DNA of 64,000 bases from Sphingobacterium populi (GTDB taxonomy: Bacteria; Bacteroidota; Bacteroidia; Sphingobacteriales; Sphingobacteriaceae), in contig NZ_LQXS01000006.1 in assembly GCF_001586775.1 (NCBI RefSeq), forward strand, positions 1 to 64,000, given 5' to 3'. The position numbers were made by a program, and so were the translations under genes. Within the stretch, counting starts at the first letter, position 1; each line of letters begins with the position of its first letter. A model generated the notes under the pieces. It was not told the origin of the DNA. It did not search any database and was given only the letters and a program-made list of their open reading frames with translations. Below are positions 27,670-37,331 of this stretch, piece after piece.

Positions 27670-28728
27670 ATGATTACGCAAGAACAAATCCTACATGCGC
27701 TTGGTCACGTCGAAGAACCTGATTTAAAAAAGGATCTCGTGACGCTGAACATGATCCAAAATATAGAGATCCTTCCTAACAAAATTCGGTTCGATGTCGT
27801 TTTGACGACACCTGCTTGTCCGCTCAAAGGGCACATCGAGCATGCCTGCCGTAATGCCATCAGTTTATTTGTCTCTAAAGAGATTGACGTAGACATTAAC
27901 ATGACATCGCGCGTGATCGCTGCCGACAGCAACCAACTGAAGGGTATTAAAAATATTATTTTAGTGTCTTCTGGTAAAGGCGGAGTCGGTAAATCTACCG
28001 TTGCAGCCAATTTGGCATTAGCGCTAAGCCAGCAAGGTGCGCGCACCGGTTTGCTCGATGCGGATATCTATGGACCTTCGTTGCCGATTATGTTTGGCTT
28101 GGAAGGCGCAAAGCCTCAATCCACACAATCAGCTGATGGGCAAACTAAAATCTTACCGATCGAGCGCTTCGGACTGAAGCTGTTGAGTATTGGTTTCTTT
28201 ACAGACCCTAATCAGCCAATTCCTTGGCGCGGCCCGATGGCTACTTCTGCAATCAAACAGCTTTTCAATGATGCCGATTGGGGTGAGATCGATTATTTGG
28301 TAGTCGATATGCCACCTGGAACAGGCGATATTCATATCACCGTATCACAAACTTATCCAATCTCTGGAGCAGTAATTGTAACGACACCGCAACATGTTGC
28401 GCTAGCAGATGCGATCAAAGGAATGGCGATGTACCGTATGGAAGGCATCAACGTGCCAATTTTGGGCATTGTTGAAAATATGGCGTATTTTACTCCAGCA
28501 GAATTGCCAGATAAGCAATATTATATTTTTGGAAAAGATGGCGGCAAGCGATTGGCTACCGAAAATAACGTGCCTTTCTTGGGCGAAATACCGCTAGTGA
28601 AAGCAGTAGCAGACGCAGGCGACAATGGTTTTCCGGTTTTACTGGACGATCAGGAACCTGTAGCACAAGCGTATGTGCAGATCGCTGGCCGTGTGGCGCA
28701 AGAATTATCTATTCTGGCAAATACCTAA
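27670..28728 (+). CDS. mrp: Mrp/NBP35-family iron-sulfur carrier ATPase
   Basis: P-loop ATPase that carries and inserts Fe-S clusters, cytosolic, 352 residues from the ATG at 27670 (MITQEQILHALGHVEEPDL). Residues 1-90 are a MIP18/DUF59 domain (VVLTTPACPLKGHIEHACR). The NTPase starts with the deviant Walker A SSGKGGVGKSTVAANLALAL near residue 103, followed by LLDADIYGPSLPIMFG and VDMPPGTGDIHITVSQ. Bacteroidota often place a NifU-like gene next; none is seen here, the aminopeptidase gene following instead. Confidence 0.94.
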   Translation: MITQEQILHALGHVEEPDLKKDLVTLNMIQNIEILPNKIRFDVVLTTPACPLKGHIEHACRNAISLFVSKEIDVDINMTSRVIAADSNQLKGIKNIILVSSGKGGVGKSTVAANLALALSQQGARTGLLDADIYGPSLPIMFGLEGAKPQSTQSADGQTKILPIERFGLKLLSIGFFTDPNQPIPWRGPMATSAIKQLFNDADWGEIDYLVVDMPPGTGDIHITVSQTYPISGAVIVTTPQHVALADAIKGMAMYRMEGINVPILGIVENMAYFTPAELPDKQYYIFGKDGGKRLATENNVPFLGEIPLVKAVADAGDNGFPVLLDDQEPVAQAYVQIAGRVAQELSILANT

Positions 28729-28760
28729 GTAGATTTTTTTAGCACAAAACAACATCACAT

Positions 28761-30536
28761 ATGGAACACATTAAAAAGCTGGCAGCTATTCGCGAATCCA
28801 TGGCGGAGCGCGGTATAGATGCCTATATTATTCCTTCGGCAGATCCACATATCAGCGAATACCTTCCTGATCGCTTCAAAGCGATTGCTTGGACTTCGGG
28901 ATTTACTGGATCGGCAGGCACGTTGGTGATTACACAAGATTTTGCTGGATTATGGACCGATGCGCGTTATTTCGTGCAAGGGCGTGAGCAGCTCGTAGAT
29001 ACTGGTTTTGAGTTGGTAAAACTCAAAATACAGCACAAAGCAGAATATGTAGAATGGCTAAGCGAGAAGTTTAGCAAAGGAAACACGGTTGCTTTCGATG
29101 GTAACCTGACTTCACTCCTTTTGGCAAATACCATCAAAGAGAAGTTAGAACCATTAGGCATTTGCGTTAAAGGCAGTGAAGATTTGTTGGATGCCGCTTG
29201 GGAAGACAGGCCATTGCTTCCAACAGATGCAGCTTACCTCATCCACCCCGATACAACGGGACAAGATGCCGCCAGCAAAATTGCCGCTATTCGCCACAAA
29301 ATGGAGAAACTACATACTCAGGCACATATCATTTCTTCTTTAGATGACTTGGCTTGGACGTTGAATATTCGCGGTAATGATGTGCCTTGTAATCCAGTGG
29401 TGCTCGGTTTCTTGATTATAGAGTTGGAGCGTGCAACGCTCTTCATTGACAACACCAAATTGTCGGCAGCTGATCAAGCGGAGCTGAACGCCGCAGGTGT
29501 TGACATAAAACCATACGACAGCGTGCATCCCGCTGTTCAACAATTGGCAGTAGAACAGATCCTAATCGATCCAAAACGGACTTGTTACGCCGTTTACGAA
29601 AGTATTCCAGCGCACGTAACAGTATTAGAAGACACCAATCCTTCTACCTTTTTGAAGGCAGTAAAGAACCCAACTGAAGTTAGCTTTTCGCGCGAAACCA
29701 TGCTAAAAGATGGAGTAGCGCTCACGCGTTTCTTCAAATGGTTAGAAGAAAATGTAAGCAAAGGTCAATTGACAGAAATCAGCATATCCGACCAGTTGCG
29801 CACGTTCCGCGCAGCGCAAGATGGATTTGTAGACATTTCTTTCGATACCATTGCAGGCTACTTGGAGCATGGTGCATTGCCACATTATAAAGCGACGCCT
29901 AAAAGTGATGCTACACTAAAACCGAGCGGATTGTTATTGGTAGATTCGGGCGGCCAATACACATCAGGCACTACCGACATTACACGCGTTGTTTCGTTAG
30001 GAAATATCACTGCTGAAGAAAAAGAAGATTATACCATTGTGCTGAAAGGATTGATCGAAGGATCGATGGCTGTTTTTCCGCAAGGAACACGCGGCTATCA
30101 GATCGATGCGATCACACGTCGCCCAATCTGGGAAACATTGCGCAACTATGGGCATGGTACAGGACACGGCGTCGGATTCTTTCTAAATGTGCACGAAGGT
30201 CCACAGGTCCTAAATCCATCGAATGTGGATGTTGCTATAGAAGAAGGAATGATCTCTTCTATAGAACCTGGATTGTATCGTGAAGGTTCGTATGGTATTC
30301 GTATTGAAAATCTGGTGCTGAGCCGGATGCTTTCGCATAATGAATTTGGCGATTTTATGGATTTTGAGACATTGACGATTTGCTATATCGCAACAGATCT
30401 GGTAAACACAGCGTTGCTGGATCAAAAACACATCGACTGGCTAAATCAGTATAACGATTGGACGTATAACCAACTTGCTCCTTTGCTCACTGAAGAAGAA
30501 GCAGCTTGGCTGAAAGAGAAAACTAAAGCTATTTAG
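28761..30536 (+). CDS. Aminopeptidase P family protein (Xaa-Pro)
   Basis: M24B metallopeptidase cleaving N-terminal residues before proline; 591 residues, the long three-domain form seen in Bacteroidota and eukaryotic APP1. Two creatinase-like N-terminal domains (YIIPSADPHISEYLPDRFKA, GLWTDARYFVQGREQL) precede the pita-bread domain. Metal ligands are visible: the two Asp in LLVDSGGQYTSGTTDITRVV, the His in HGTGHGVGFFLNVHEGP, and the two Glu in ISSIEPGLYREGSYGIRIEN. The APP C-terminal module ends the protein. No signal peptide, so cytosolic. It begins 32 bases after mrp. Confidence 0.94.
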   Translation: MEHIKKLAAIRESMAERGIDAYIIPSADPHISEYLPDRFKAIAWTSGFTGSAGTLVITQDFAGLWTDARYFVQGREQLVDTGFELVKLKIQHKAEYVEWLSEKFSKGNTVAFDGNLTSLLLANTIKEKLEPLGICVKGSEDLLDAAWEDRPLLPTDAAYLIHPDTTGQDAASKIAAIRHKMEKLHTQAHIISSLDDLAWTLNIRGNDVPCNPVVLGFLIIELERATLFIDNTKLSAADQAELNAAGVDIKPYDSVHPAVQQLAVEQILIDPKRTCYAVYESIPAHVTVLEDTNPSTFLKAVKNPTEVSFSRETMLKDGVALTRFFKWLEENVSKGQLTEISISDQLRTFRAAQDGFVDISFDTIAGYLEHGALPHYKATPKSDATLKPSGLLLVDSGGQYTSGTTDITRVVSLGNITAEEKEDYTIVLKGLIEGSMAVFPQGTRGYQIDAITRRPIWETLRNYGHGTGHGVGFFLNVHEGPQVLNPSNVDVAIEEGMISSIEPGLYREGSYGIRIENLVLSRMLSHNEFGDFMDFETLTICYIATDLVNTALLDQKHIDWLNQYNDWTYNQLAPLLTEEEAAWLKEKTKAI

Positions 30537-30547
30537 ATAACTCAGAT

Positions 30548-30592
30548 ATATAAAAAGGTCTTACTGTAAGTTGCAGTAAGACCTTTTTATAT
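30548..30592 (+). terminator. Terminator after the Pro-aminopeptidase gene
   Basis: AAAAAGGTCTTACTG (30552-30566) pairs with CAGTAAGACCTTTTT (30574-30588), extended by the flanking ATATA/TATAT. A T-tract follows the stem on the plus strand. Confidence 0.88.
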
Positions 30593-30639
30593 CTTTAGTT
30601 CTTCGCCGCTTTTTCAAAATGCATCCCGATATTTGTTGT

Positions 30640-32052
30640 ATGCCAAAGCTAAAATTACTTTTTCTACTTTCTATTATACTATCATTCAGTAGTACAAAAG
30701 CGCAAAACCTGAGCAGCCAAATATCAAACGCTTTCAATCAATTTCGGAGCGAAGGCGGATTGGCGACGCAGCAAGCCGCCTTGATTGTCACCGATTCAAA
30801 AACGGGACATGTCGTATTTGAGCATCAAGCAAATACTGGAATGGCTACTGCTTCGACCTTGAAAGTGATTACGAGTATCACCGCATTCGAATTGTTGGGT
30901 TTCGATTATAAATACACCACGACCATATCATATACTGGCACCATTGATAAACTAGGAAACCTCGATGGTGATATTATTATAAAAGGCAGCGGCGACCCGA
31001 CTTTAGGCAGTGATCGCTACGCTTCTACGCAAGCACAAAATATCTTAGATAATTGGACTTTTGCGATTAAACAATTGGACATTAAACGTATTCGCGGTCG
31101 TATCATTGGTGATGATACTATATTCGACGGTAATCAAGTGCCGACGGGTTGGCCAGCGGCAGACATTGGCAATTACTATGGCGCTGGGGTTTCGGGATTA
31201 AATTGGAAAGAGAACAAAGTAGGCATTACCTTCTCGCCCGCAGCGGTTGGTAAACCAGCGGCTATCAAAAAATTATCGGTAGATCTGAGTTATCTGACCA
31301 TCCGAAATGAAGTGACTACTGGAAATGCAGGAACAGGCGACAAGGTATTTGGTTTTTCTACACCATACGCCAATTCCATCCTGTTAAAAGGCAGTTATGG
31401 TAAAGATCTGACTAAAACCATCGAGATCTCTATCCCGGATCCAGCCTATCAGCTCGCACACGATTTGAAAGCAAATCTGATACAGGAAGGTGTGCTGGTG
31501 GATGGCGTTGCGGCTTCTGCGTATAAACTTAACAATTACGTAGCATCTACAGGGAAAACCATTGCAACGCATCAGTCGCCCGCATTGGCTGAGATCATTT
31601 ATTGGTTCAATCACAAAAGCATTAACCTATTTGGCGAAGCCTTATTGAAAACGATCGGACGCGAGCAGAAAAAGGTGAAAACCACAGCAGAAAGCGCCGA
31701 TTATGTCATTGCGCATTGGAACAAAACCTTACACATTCCTACTGTGGATCTAGGAATGCTAGATGGTTCTGGATTATCGCCTGCAAACCGCGTGACGGCC
31801 AATGCGATGAACCGCATCATGCAATACGCTTGTAGTAGGCCGTGGTACGCTGACTTCTACAAAAGTCTGCCCACGATCAATCAAATGAAAATGAAAAGTG
31901 GTACCATAGGCGGTGTACTTGGCTACACCGGATTTCAGACGAGCAAGGCTGGACAAGAGCTGACTTTCACGCTTTTTGTCAATAATTACAAAGGTAGCAC
32001 AGCGCGTATGCGTCAGCGTATGTTCAAATTACTGAACGTGTTGAAACAATAA
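30640..32052 (+). CDS. dacB: D-alanyl-D-alanine carboxypeptidase/endopeptidase, PBP4 type
   Basis: Periplasmic class C penicillin-binding protein (peptidase S13) that trims peptidoglycan cross-links. From the ATG at 30640 it has 470 residues, with signal peptide MPKLKLLFLLSIILSFSSTKA. The catalytic S-x-x-K is STLK (Ser72), followed by the large insert domain of this class. The second motif is in GSGLSPANRV (S-x-N), and the third is KSGTIGGV (K-S-G). The frame opens seven codons earlier at 30619, less fitting for a signal peptide. It is flanked by a terminator and by maeB. Confidence 0.93.
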   Translation: MPKLKLLFLLSIILSFSSTKAQNLSSQISNAFNQFRSEGGLATQQAALIVTDSKTGHVVFEHQANTGMATASTLKVITSITAFELLGFDYKYTTTISYTGTIDKLGNLDGDIIIKGSGDPTLGSDRYASTQAQNILDNWTFAIKQLDIKRIRGRIIGDDTIFDGNQVPTGWPAADIGNYYGAGVSGLNWKENKVGITFSPAAVGKPAAIKKLSVDLSYLTIRNEVTTGNAGTGDKVFGFSTPYANSILLKGSYGKDLTKTIEISIPDPAYQLAHDLKANLIQEGVLVDGVAASAYKLNNYVASTGKTIATHQSPALAEIIYWFNHKSINLFGEALLKTIGREQKKVKTTAESADYVIAHWNKTLHIPTVDLGMLDGSGLSPANRVTANAMNRIMQYACSRPWYADFYKSLPTINQMKMKSGTIGGVLGYTGFQTSKAGQELTFTLFVNNYKGSTARMRQRMFKLLNVLKQ

Positions 32053-32075
32053 TTCTCCAAGTCATGGAATAATAA

Positions 32076-32083
32076 TAGATTTG
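32076..32083 (+). promoter_or_regulatory. Putative maeB -7 element
   Basis: TAGATTTG fits TAnnTTTG, 37 bases before the maeB ATG. A -33 element is not clear. Confidence 0.4.
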
Positions 32084-32120
32084 TACCCACAAACATAAAC
32101 TTACATCAAAAAAGTATTCA

Positions 32121-34396
32121 ATGAGCAGTTCAAATAGAAAAAAGGACGCCTTACGTTACCATTCATCCGGTCGTCCGGGCAAGATTGCGGTAGTCCCTAC
32201 CAAACCACATAGTTCACAACGGGATTTATCATTAGCCTATTCACCAGGAGTTGCAGAGCCTTGCTTGGCCATTGCGGAGAATAGCGAAGATGCGTACAAG
32301 TACACCGCGAAAGGCAATTTGGTAGCGGTTATTTCGAACGGTACTGCTGTATTAGGGCTGGGTGATATTGGTGCACAAGCTGGTAAGCCGGTGATGGAAG
32401 GCAAAGGCTTGTTGTTCAAAATCTTTGCAGACATCGACGTATTTGACCTAGAGTTGGATACTAAAAATGTAGATGAATTTGTCCGTATTGTAAAAGCGTT
32501 GGAACCCACTTTTGGAGGTATCAACTTAGAAGACATCAAAGCACCTGAATGTTTTGAGATTGAGCGCAGATTAAAAGCGGAAATGAATATTCCGGTCATG
32601 CACGACGATCAGCATGGTACCGCTATTATTTCTGGCGCAGCGCTTATCAATGCCTGCGAGTTGCAGCAGAAAGACATTAGCCAAGTTAAAATCGTTGTTA
32701 ACGGTGCCGGAGCGGCAGCAATTTCGTGTACTGCAATGTATATTGCTGTAGGCGCTAAAAAAGAAAATATTGTGATGTTGGATAGCAAAGGTGTTATCCG
32801 CAGCGATCGTGACAATTTGGACACTAGCAAAGCAGAGTGGGCAACTGATCGTGATATTTATACGTTGGCCGATGCGGTCAAAGATAGTGATGTATTCATC
32901 GGATTGTCTGCAGCAGATGTACTGACTCCCGAGATGTTACAATCTATGGCTGCCAAACCTATCGTATTAGCCATGGCAAATCCTAATCCAGAAATCGCAT
33001 ATGATCTTGCCTGCAAAACGCGCAACGACATTATTATGGGAACAGGGCGATCTGATTACCCAAATCAGGTAAACAATGTATTGGGATTCCCCTACATTTT
33101 CCGTGGAGCTTTGGATGTACGCGCAACGGCGATTAACGAAGACATGAAGATTGCTGCGGTACATGCTATCGCCAAATTGGCCAAAGAACCTGTGCCAGAA
33201 GAGGTAAACCAAGCTTACAACACAAACAACCTCCGTTTGGGGAAGAATATGTTATTCCAAAACCGACCGATCCGCGTTTGATAACAGAAGTATCTGTGGC
33301 AGTGGCCAAAGCTGCAATAGCGTCTGGAGTTGCCCGTCAAACTATCGACAACTGGGACGAATATACAACAGAATTGCGCAAGCGTTTGGGTAAAGATGAT
33401 GGCATCATGCGTACGCTTTCTGCGCGTGCGCAGAACAACCCGAAACGAGTAGTATTTGCCGAAGCAGACAATTACAAAACATTGCGTGCTGCACAAATCG
33501 TACAAGAAGAAGGCATCGCTATTCCTATCCTATTGGGCGACGAAGAGCGTATTCGTCACATTATCGAAGAATATGCATTTGAATTAGAAGGTACGCAGAT
33601 CATCGATCCAAGCAAACAATCGAAAACCGAGGAATTCAAAAAATACGTTGATCACTTGTACACTAAACGCCAACGACGTGGCATTAGCCATTTGGAAGCC
33701 GAAAAATTGATGCGTAGCAATCGTAATTATTACGCAGCTTCGATGGTCGAATTTGGACAAGCCGATACATTTATATCTGGATTAACACGTACTTATCCAA
33801 ATACTATTCGCCCGGCGCTTCAAGTAATCGGGGCAAAACCAGGTAGCCGTGTAGCCGGTATGTATATGATGTTAACCAAAAAAGGCCCAATCTTTTTAGC
33901 TGATACAACCGTAAATGAAGATCCTTGTGCAGAAGATTTGGCCGAAATCACCATTTTGGTCAATAATGCAGTTAAAGAGCGCTTTAATATTACGCCACGC
34001 ATTGCGATGCTTTCGTACTCTAATTTTGGCTCGACCGAAGGCCGTGTAGCCGACAAAGCACGTGAAGCGGTAAAAATCTTGCACGAAAAAGCACCAGATA
34101 TCATCGTAGATGGCGATTTGCAAGCCAACTTTGCTTTGAATAAAGAGATGTTGAATGCAAACTTCCCTTTCAACAAATTGAACGGTGAAGCTGCAAATAC
34201 GTTGATATTCCCGAATTTGGAATCAGGTAATATTGCTTATAAACTATTGCAAGAAGTGGGTGAGGCTGAGGCTGTAGGACCTATCTTATTGGGCATGAAC
34301 AAGCCAGTACACGTATTGCAATTGGATAGTTCGGTACGAGAGATTGTCAACATGGTAAAAATTGCAGTAGTAGACGCTCAATCTAGAGAAAAATAA
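32121..34396 (+). CDS. maeB: NADP-malic enzyme fused to phosphotransacetylase-like domain (one-base frameshift)
   Basis: Oxidative decarboxylation of malate to pyruvate with NADPH formation. The N-terminal malic enzyme (about 1-430) shows [40 protein letters not shown] and [13 protein letters not shown]. The C-terminal part (about 430-758) is a phosphotransacetylase-like regulatory domain ([31 protein letters not shown]). The frame breaks near 33236-33242 (CGTTTGGGGAAG): the first frame ends at 33281, the other gives [20 protein letters not shown]. One base more in the T or G run restores 758 residues, normal for MaeB. It is followed closely by ruvA, a common Bacteroidota order. Confidence 0.92.
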
Positions 34397-34415
34397 GTTT
34401 ATCCAACAAAAGAAT

Positions 34416-35003
34416 ATGTACGAATACCTCGACGGACAGCTCGTATTAAAATCCCCTACCCACGTCATCATTGACGTGGGTGGCGTGGGTTACCATGTAC
34501 ACATCTCCTTGACTACATTCAGTCAAATCAAAGAAGTGGAGCGTTGTAAGCTGTTCATTTCTTTTCAAGTGCGTGAAGATTCACACACGATGTACGGCTT
34601 TGCGACAGAGAGTGAACGGCACTTATTTAATCACTTGATTTCTGTGTCAGGAATTGGCGCCAATACGGGGCGGATGATGCTTTCTTCCATTACGCCAGAA
34701 GAAATACAGCAGGCGATAGTACAAGGGCAAGTAGCCGTGATTCAAAAGATCAAAGGCATCGGCCCTAAAACGGCGCAACGCGTGATCTTAGAATTACAGG
34801 ATAAGTTGAAAAAAGAAGGTCCGAATGCCTTATTGATGGATCACGTGCCGACTCAATCAGCACACGATGAGGCCACATCTGCATTAATTATGTTGGGATT
34901 CCCTAAACCGCAGATAGAAAAGGTCATGCAGCAAATTTTATTATCCTCATCAGAAGATCAATCTGTAGAAAGCCTTATCAAAGCTGCACTGAAAAAACTA
35001 TAA
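34416..35003 (+). CDS. ruvA: Holliday junction branch-migration protein RuvA
   Basis: Binds four-way junctions and loads the RuvB motor. The 195-residue protein has the OB-fold N-terminus (MYEYLDGQLVLKSPTHVIID, GVGYHVHISLTT), helix-hairpin-helix motifs (LISVSGIGANTGRMMLSSI and IQKIKGIGPKTAQRVILELQ), and the C-terminal RuvB-binding domain (SALIMLGFPKPQIEKVMQQI). It starts 20 bases after maeB and is probably co-transcribed. In many Bacteroidota the gliding/secretion gene sprA follows; here a methionine-sulfoxide reductase follows instead. Confidence 0.96.
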   Translation: MYEYLDGQLVLKSPTHVIIDVGGVGYHVHISLTTFSQIKEVERCKLFISFQVREDSHTMYGFATESERHLFNHLISVSGIGANTGRMMLSSITPEEIQQAIVQGQVAVIQKIKGIGPKTAQRVILELQDKLKKEGPNALLMDHVPTQSAHDEATSALIMLGFPKPQIEKVMQQILLSSSEDQSVESLIKAALKKL

Positions 35004-35030
35004 ATATCCCGCTTATCCCACGATTCTACT

Positions 35031-35516
35031 ATGGCCGAAGATTTAACACGTGCAACTGGTACTAAAGAAGAACAATACCAAGCTTTACTTCCGCAAGTTA
35101 AGGCGCTGATTGATTACGAATCCGATTTTGTGGCCAATATGGCCAACCTTGCGGCAGCTTTAAAAGAGCAGTTTGATTTTTTCTGGGTAGGTTTTTACTT
35201 AGTGAAAGACGAGCAATTGGTATTAGGCCCGTTTCAAGGACCTGTAGCCTGTACGCGCATTGCGCACAATCGCGGTGTGTGTGGTACGGCATGGGCGCAG
35301 GCCAAAACCATTGTTGTACCTGATGTAGAAGCCTTTCCAGGTCATATTGCATGTAGCTCTTTGTCTCGCTCGGAGATTGTTCTTCCCATCATGCATGACG
35401 ATAACTGCGTTGGCGTCTTAGATGTTGATAGTGCGGAGTTGAATAGTTTTGATGCGGTAGATGCGAAATATTTACAAGAAATGGTACAGATTTTAACCGC
35501 AGCCTCAATAATTTAG
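35031..35516 (+). CDS. msrC: Free methionine-(R)-sulfoxide reductase (GAF-domain fRMsr)
   Basis: Reduces free methionine-R-sulfoxide in the cytosol. The 161-residue GAF protein shows FFWVGFYLVKDEQLVLGPFQ, GVCGTAWAQAKTIVVPDV, SRSEIVLPIM and GVLDVDSAELNSFD. Cysteines at 74, 84 and 108 have the same spacing (10 and 24) as Cys84, Cys94 and Cys118 of the E. coli enzyme, so the redox centre is complete. It follows ruvA by 27 bases. Its TAG stop overlaps the stop of the convergent WD40 gene. Confidence 0.93.
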   Translation: MAEDLTRATGTKEEQYQALLPQVKALIDYESDFVANMANLAAALKEQFDFFWVGFYLVKDEQLVLGPFQGPVACTRIAHNRGVCGTAWAQAKTIVVPDVEAFPGHIACSSLSRSEIVLPIMHDDNCVGVLDVDSAELNSFDAVDAKYLQEMVQILTAASII

Positions 35517-36412
35517 CCTGCCGCTATCCCCCACACTTTAATCGCTTTATCATCACCTGCAGTGAAGATTTTCTCATCTTGCCACAGTATGCTGTTAATG
35601 GATAGCATATGGCTTTCATAACCGCGATCCACACTGATATTTTTGAGTAGCGTCAAGGTTTTCGGATCCCAGATCTTCCAAGTTTTATCGCGACTCGCCG
35701 TTGCGATCTGTGTTTGATCGACATTGGAAACGATACCATAAACGGTAAACATATGCGGTGTAATCTCATGTTGCACCGCAAAATCAGCGGTAGATAATTG
35801 GTACATTTTGGCATCTCTGCCACCAGAAAACAGTTGTTCACCCACAACACATAAACTCGTTACCGGCATCTTATGTGCCAAAACCTGCTGCTTAAATTCA
35901 TATTGAGCACTATCATATTGGTAGATCGCACCAGATTTGTCTCCAAAATAGACTGTAGCGTTTTCTGGATCGATTGCAATGGCGCGTACTGTATCTTTCG
36001 ACACGCGGAATCGATACAGAAGCTTAAAATAGATCGTATCGTATACGTAAGCTACTCCCTCTTCGCCAATCGCAATCAATTCTGATTTCTCGGACAAAGC
36101 TTGGATGGCAAACACGGCACCCGATTCCGTTTTTAGCTTTGTCACCAACTTCTGCTCCACATAATTGACAATCAAAACCTCGCCAGAGCGCAAGCCAATC
36201 GCCAAAAAATCGGTATTGGGAATCCGATGCAATGCATATACAGAATGCGACACGGCGCACAAGATCCGTTTGAACTGCATAGTTTGCAAATCCCATTCTA
36301 CGACGCCTTTGTCATTACCACCCGAGAACAAGGTGTGATTACCGACGGTTGTTAAGGTATAAATAGGGTTTTGATGACCGCGAAGCGTATGGAGTAAAGA
36401 GACATCTGGCAT
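35513..36412 (-). CDS. WD40-repeat beta-propeller protein
   Basis: A 299-residue cytosolic protein made of about seven WD-like repeats, such as LRGHQNPIYTLTTVGNHTLF with VVEWDLQT, LFSGGRDAKMYQLST, and IATASRDKTWKIWDPKTLTL, ending AGDDKAIKVWGIA. No signal peptide or second domain is present, so it is probably a protein-protein scaffold. Partner and role are unknown. Its stop overlaps that of msrC in a four-base TTAG shared by the two strands. A -7 element sits only five bases before its ATG, suggesting a leaderless transcript. Confidence 0.88.
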   Translation of the reverse strand: MPDVSLLHTLRGHQNPIYTLTTVGNHTLFSGGNDKGVVEWDLQTMQFKRILCAVSHSVYALHRIPNTDFLAIGLRSGEVLIVNYVEQKLVTKLKTESGAVFAIQALSEKSELIAIGEEGVAYVYDTIYFKLLYRFRVSKDTVRAIAIDPENATVYFGDKSGAIYQYDSAQYEFKQQVLAHKMPVTSLCVVGEQLFSGGRDAKMYQLSTADFAVQHEITPHMFTVYGIVSNVDQTQIATASRDKTWKIWDPKTLTLLKNISVDRGYESHMLSINSILWQDEKIFTAGDDKAIKVWGIAAG

Positions 36413-36417
36413 AGTTA

Positions 36418-36449
36418 CAAAGATACGGCTTCGTTCACGACAAAAACAA
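36418..36449 (-). promoter_or_regulatory. WD40-gene promoter, next to the start codon
   Basis: Minus strand TTG (complement of 36447-36449), 21 bases, TATCTTTG (complement of 36418-36425). The -7 element ends five bases before the ATG at 36412, so transcription would start at or beside the start codon. Confidence 0.6.
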
Positions 36450-36522
36450 TTTCAGCAGCTTAGCTGTAGTATTCTTGACCGTAATACGATAATACGTATC
36501 AGAATACTAAAGCTCCCTCGTT

Positions 36523-36705
36523 ATGAAAAAGGTATCCGTCGTGATCATTATTGGTTTTAGCCTACTAGCTGTAGCCGCTCTGTACTTCTTCCTGACAGAT
36601 CAGATCGGCACAAAGGCATTCTTATTTAATATATTGATATGTGCAATCGGTATAGTGGCGCAGGTATTCACGCTGCGCCGAAGAAAAAAGAATATTATGC
36701 AATAG
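36523..36705 (+). CDS. Small two-span membrane protein, unrecognised
   Basis: A 60-residue protein with two hydrophobic helices (VSVVIIIGFSLLAVAALYFF and AFLFNILICAIGIVAQVF) and a basic end (LRRRKKNIMQ), so a probable inner-membrane helical hairpin. The ATG at 36523 follows a normal spacer. I do not recognise the family. It ends six bases before the hisIE stop on the other strand. Confidence 0.6.
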   Translation: MKKVSVVIIIGFSLLAVAALYFFLTDQIGTKAFLFNILICAIGIVAQVFTLRRRKKNIMQ

Positions 36706-36711
36706 CCGGGT

Positions 36712-37302
36712 TTACTTATGCCGCGATGCTAAGTTGGCAGCAATTTCTTGCAAGCCCAATCCCTTTTCTTTTAATAATAAAATGAGATGGAAGATCAAGT
36801 CTGATGATTCGTTGATAAAATCGTGTTGCGTCTCTGCCAGTGCCGCGATAACAGTTTCGACTGCTTCTTCACCCACTTTTTGTGCGATCTTATTTAATCC
36901 TTTTTGGCGCAGGCTATTTACATAAGACCCTTCTACAGGGACATCGATGCGTTGTTGGATTACACGTTCTAGCTCGAAAAGGAAATTTTGGTTGTGCTCG
37001 GTATTGAAGCAGCTTCGACTTCCGGTATGGCATGTCGGCCCTTCTGGTAATGCTTTGATCAAGATTGTATCCTGGTCGCAATCTACATGCAGGTCTTGCA
37101 CTTCTAAGAAATGTCCACTTTCTTCGCCTTTCGTCCACAGGCGTTGCTTACTGCGCGAATAAAAGGTAACGCGGCGCTCTGCTTGGGTTTTTTCCCAAGC
37201 TTCGTCATTCACATATCCTAGCATCAACACTTCCAGCGTTTGCGCATCTTGCACAATCACTGGGACTAGACCGTCTCCTTTTGAAAAATCTACCTTCTGC
37301 AT
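36712..37302 (-). CDS. hisIE: Bifunctional phosphoribosyl-AMP cyclohydrolase / phosphoribosyl-ATP diphosphatase
   Basis: Steps 2 and 3 of histidine synthesis, in one 196-residue protein of normal length. The HisI domain (1-105) shows VTFYSRSKQRLWTKGEESG, LHVDCDQDTILIKA and CHTGSRSCF, with metal-binding Asp and Cys residues. The HisE domain (110-196) shows GLNKIAQKVGEEAVETVIA and SSDLIFHLILLLKEKGL. It is the last gene of the his operon, 29 bases after hisF. Confidence 0.97.
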   Translation of the reverse strand: MQKVDFSKGDGLVPVIVQDAQTLEVLMLGYVNDEAWEKTQAERRVTFYSRSKQRLWTKGEESGHFLEVQDLHVDCDQDTILIKALPEGPTCHTGSRSCFNTEHNQNFLFELERVIQQRIDVPVEGSYVNSLRQKGLNKIAQKVGEEAVETVIAALAETQHDFINESSDLIFHLILLLKEKGLGLQEIAANLASRHK

Positions 37303-37331
37303 AAGCCTTTATATCCCTTCGGTTTTTATTA

